A DNA stretch of 7,200 nucleotides from an uncultured Romboutsia sp. Its GTDB lineage: Bacteria > Bacillota > Clostridia > Peptostreptococcales > Peptostreptococcaceae. The position numbers and the translations under genes are program-made. Below, one piece after another: positions 6,905 through 7,200 of this stretch (position 1 is its first letter; every line of letters starts with the position of its first letter). The notes beneath the pieces are model-generated. The model saw only the letters and a program-made list of their open reading frames with translations, was not told the origin of the DNA and did no database searches. The stretch is from NCBI GenBank assembly GCA_937907205.1, contig CALESE010000118.1, positions 1-7,200 of the forward strand, read 5' to 3'.

Positions 6905-6909
6905 CCTCC
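6905..6909 (-). promoter_or_regulatory. Ribosome binding site that fixes the glycosyltransferase start
   Basis: On the minus strand GGAGG is followed by five bases and the ATG at 6899. A TTG four codons further up (6911) shares bases with this site, so starting there would leave no ribosome binding site; the ATG start is preferred and gives MSNIKVSIIIPVYN, a normal family 2 N-terminus. Confidence 0.8.
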
Positions 6910-6923
6910 AAATGAAAAATAAG

Positions 6924-7200
6924 TTATTTTTTATTTAATTTTATATTTTTAAAAATATTTTCTCCAGATATATTAGCTATTGCTAATATTAGTGTGAAGT
7001 TTAAGTGTGGATTTAATAGCATATTTTCTCCATATGCATATATTAAGAACAATGAGCATATAGCTAAAACCTTGCCATTATTTTTTATTACACTTTGTTT
7101 CATAAAATAAGTGTAAACAAGTAAAAGTAATATGGTAAATACTATTCCATAAAGAACAAATGAGAATATGTAGGCATTATCTAAAGGATAATTTTCTCTA
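6924..7200 (-). CDS. Partial membrane protein, probable Wzy-type polysaccharide polymerase (C-terminal end)
   Basis: An open frame enters from the right edge and gives the last 91 residues of a protein whose start is outside the window. It begins RENYPLDNAYIFSFVLYGIV, followed by a long hydrophobic stretch (FTILLLLVYTYF), a basic turn (MKQSVIKNNGK), a second helix (VLAICSLFLIYAYG), ENMLLNPHLN, a third shorter helix (FTLILAIANI) and a lysine-rich tail. The PLDNAY followed by a membrane helix, and the E-N-x-L-L-N-P before the last helix, resemble the C-terminal end of Firmicute O-antigen/capsule polymerases, which join repeat units outside the membrane. With so little sequence the family is a probable call, not certain. 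The stop lies 24 bases before the glycosyltransferase start, so the two are likely in one operon. Confidence 0.6.
   Translation of the reverse strand, partial: RENYPLDNAYIFSFVLYGIVFTILLLLVYTYFMKQSVIKNNGKVLAICSLFLIYAYGENMLLNPHLNFTLILAIANISGENIFKNIKLNKK

Noticed and set aside
6900..6911. TTG start for the glycosyltransferase
   Set aside because: The TTG overlaps the GGAGG that serves the ATG at 6899; it has no ribosome binding site of its own.
1..7200. CRISPR array, tRNA/rRNA, insertion sequence or riboswitch
   Set aside because: Looked for and not seen: no regular direct repeats with spacers, no transposase-like frame with terminal repeats, no tRNA cloverleaf; the longest gene-free stretch is 141 bases.

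Overview
The window looks like chromosome from a very AT-rich Firmicute, most likely a Clostridium-type bacterium. The codons are heavily A/T-ending, arginine is mostly AGA, ribosome binding sites are strong GGAGG/GGGAG types, and two secreted Gram-positive cell-wall enzymes are present. I cannot name the species from sequence alone.

Layout. Positions 5-3497 (+) hold a tight three-gene operon for phosphocholine activation, in the order licA-licB-licC known from Haemophilus and pneumococcus. The first gene encodes a three-domain fusion (winged helix, nucleotidyltransferase, choline kinase). The second encodes a LicB/EamA-type choline permease, and the third a stand-alone LicC phosphocholine cytidylyltransferase. 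A hairpin terminator closes the operon. Positions 3639-5840 (+) hold two secreted peptidoglycan hydrolases: an N-acetylmuramoyl-L-alanine amidase with five C-terminal choline-binding repeats, and an NlpC/P60 peptidase with five N-terminal choline-binding repeats plus a bacterial SH3 domain. A 19-bp palindrome at 5838-5878 then separates these from convergent genes on the minus strand: a family 2 glycosyltransferase (5868-6899) and, entering from the right edge, the C-terminal end of a multi-spanning membrane protein that resembles a Wzy-type polysaccharide polymerase.

How they fit together. The lic operon would import choline, phosphorylate it and activate it to CDP-choline, the donor for decorating a surface glycopolymer with phosphocholine. 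The two downstream enzymes carry the repeats that bind such choline residues. The window therefore reads as a 'write and read' module: genes making the choline mark sit beside enzymes tethered by it. The glycosyltransferase and polymerase could build the polymer that carries the mark, but that link is inference. No LicD-type phosphocholine transferase or TacF-type flippase is visible, so the transfer step must be encoded elsewhere.

Most unusual point: the fused first protein carries a second LicC-like nucleotidyltransferase domain, with an altered nucleotide-binding signature, beside a complete separate LicC, and it has a DNA-binding-type winged helix at its N-terminus.
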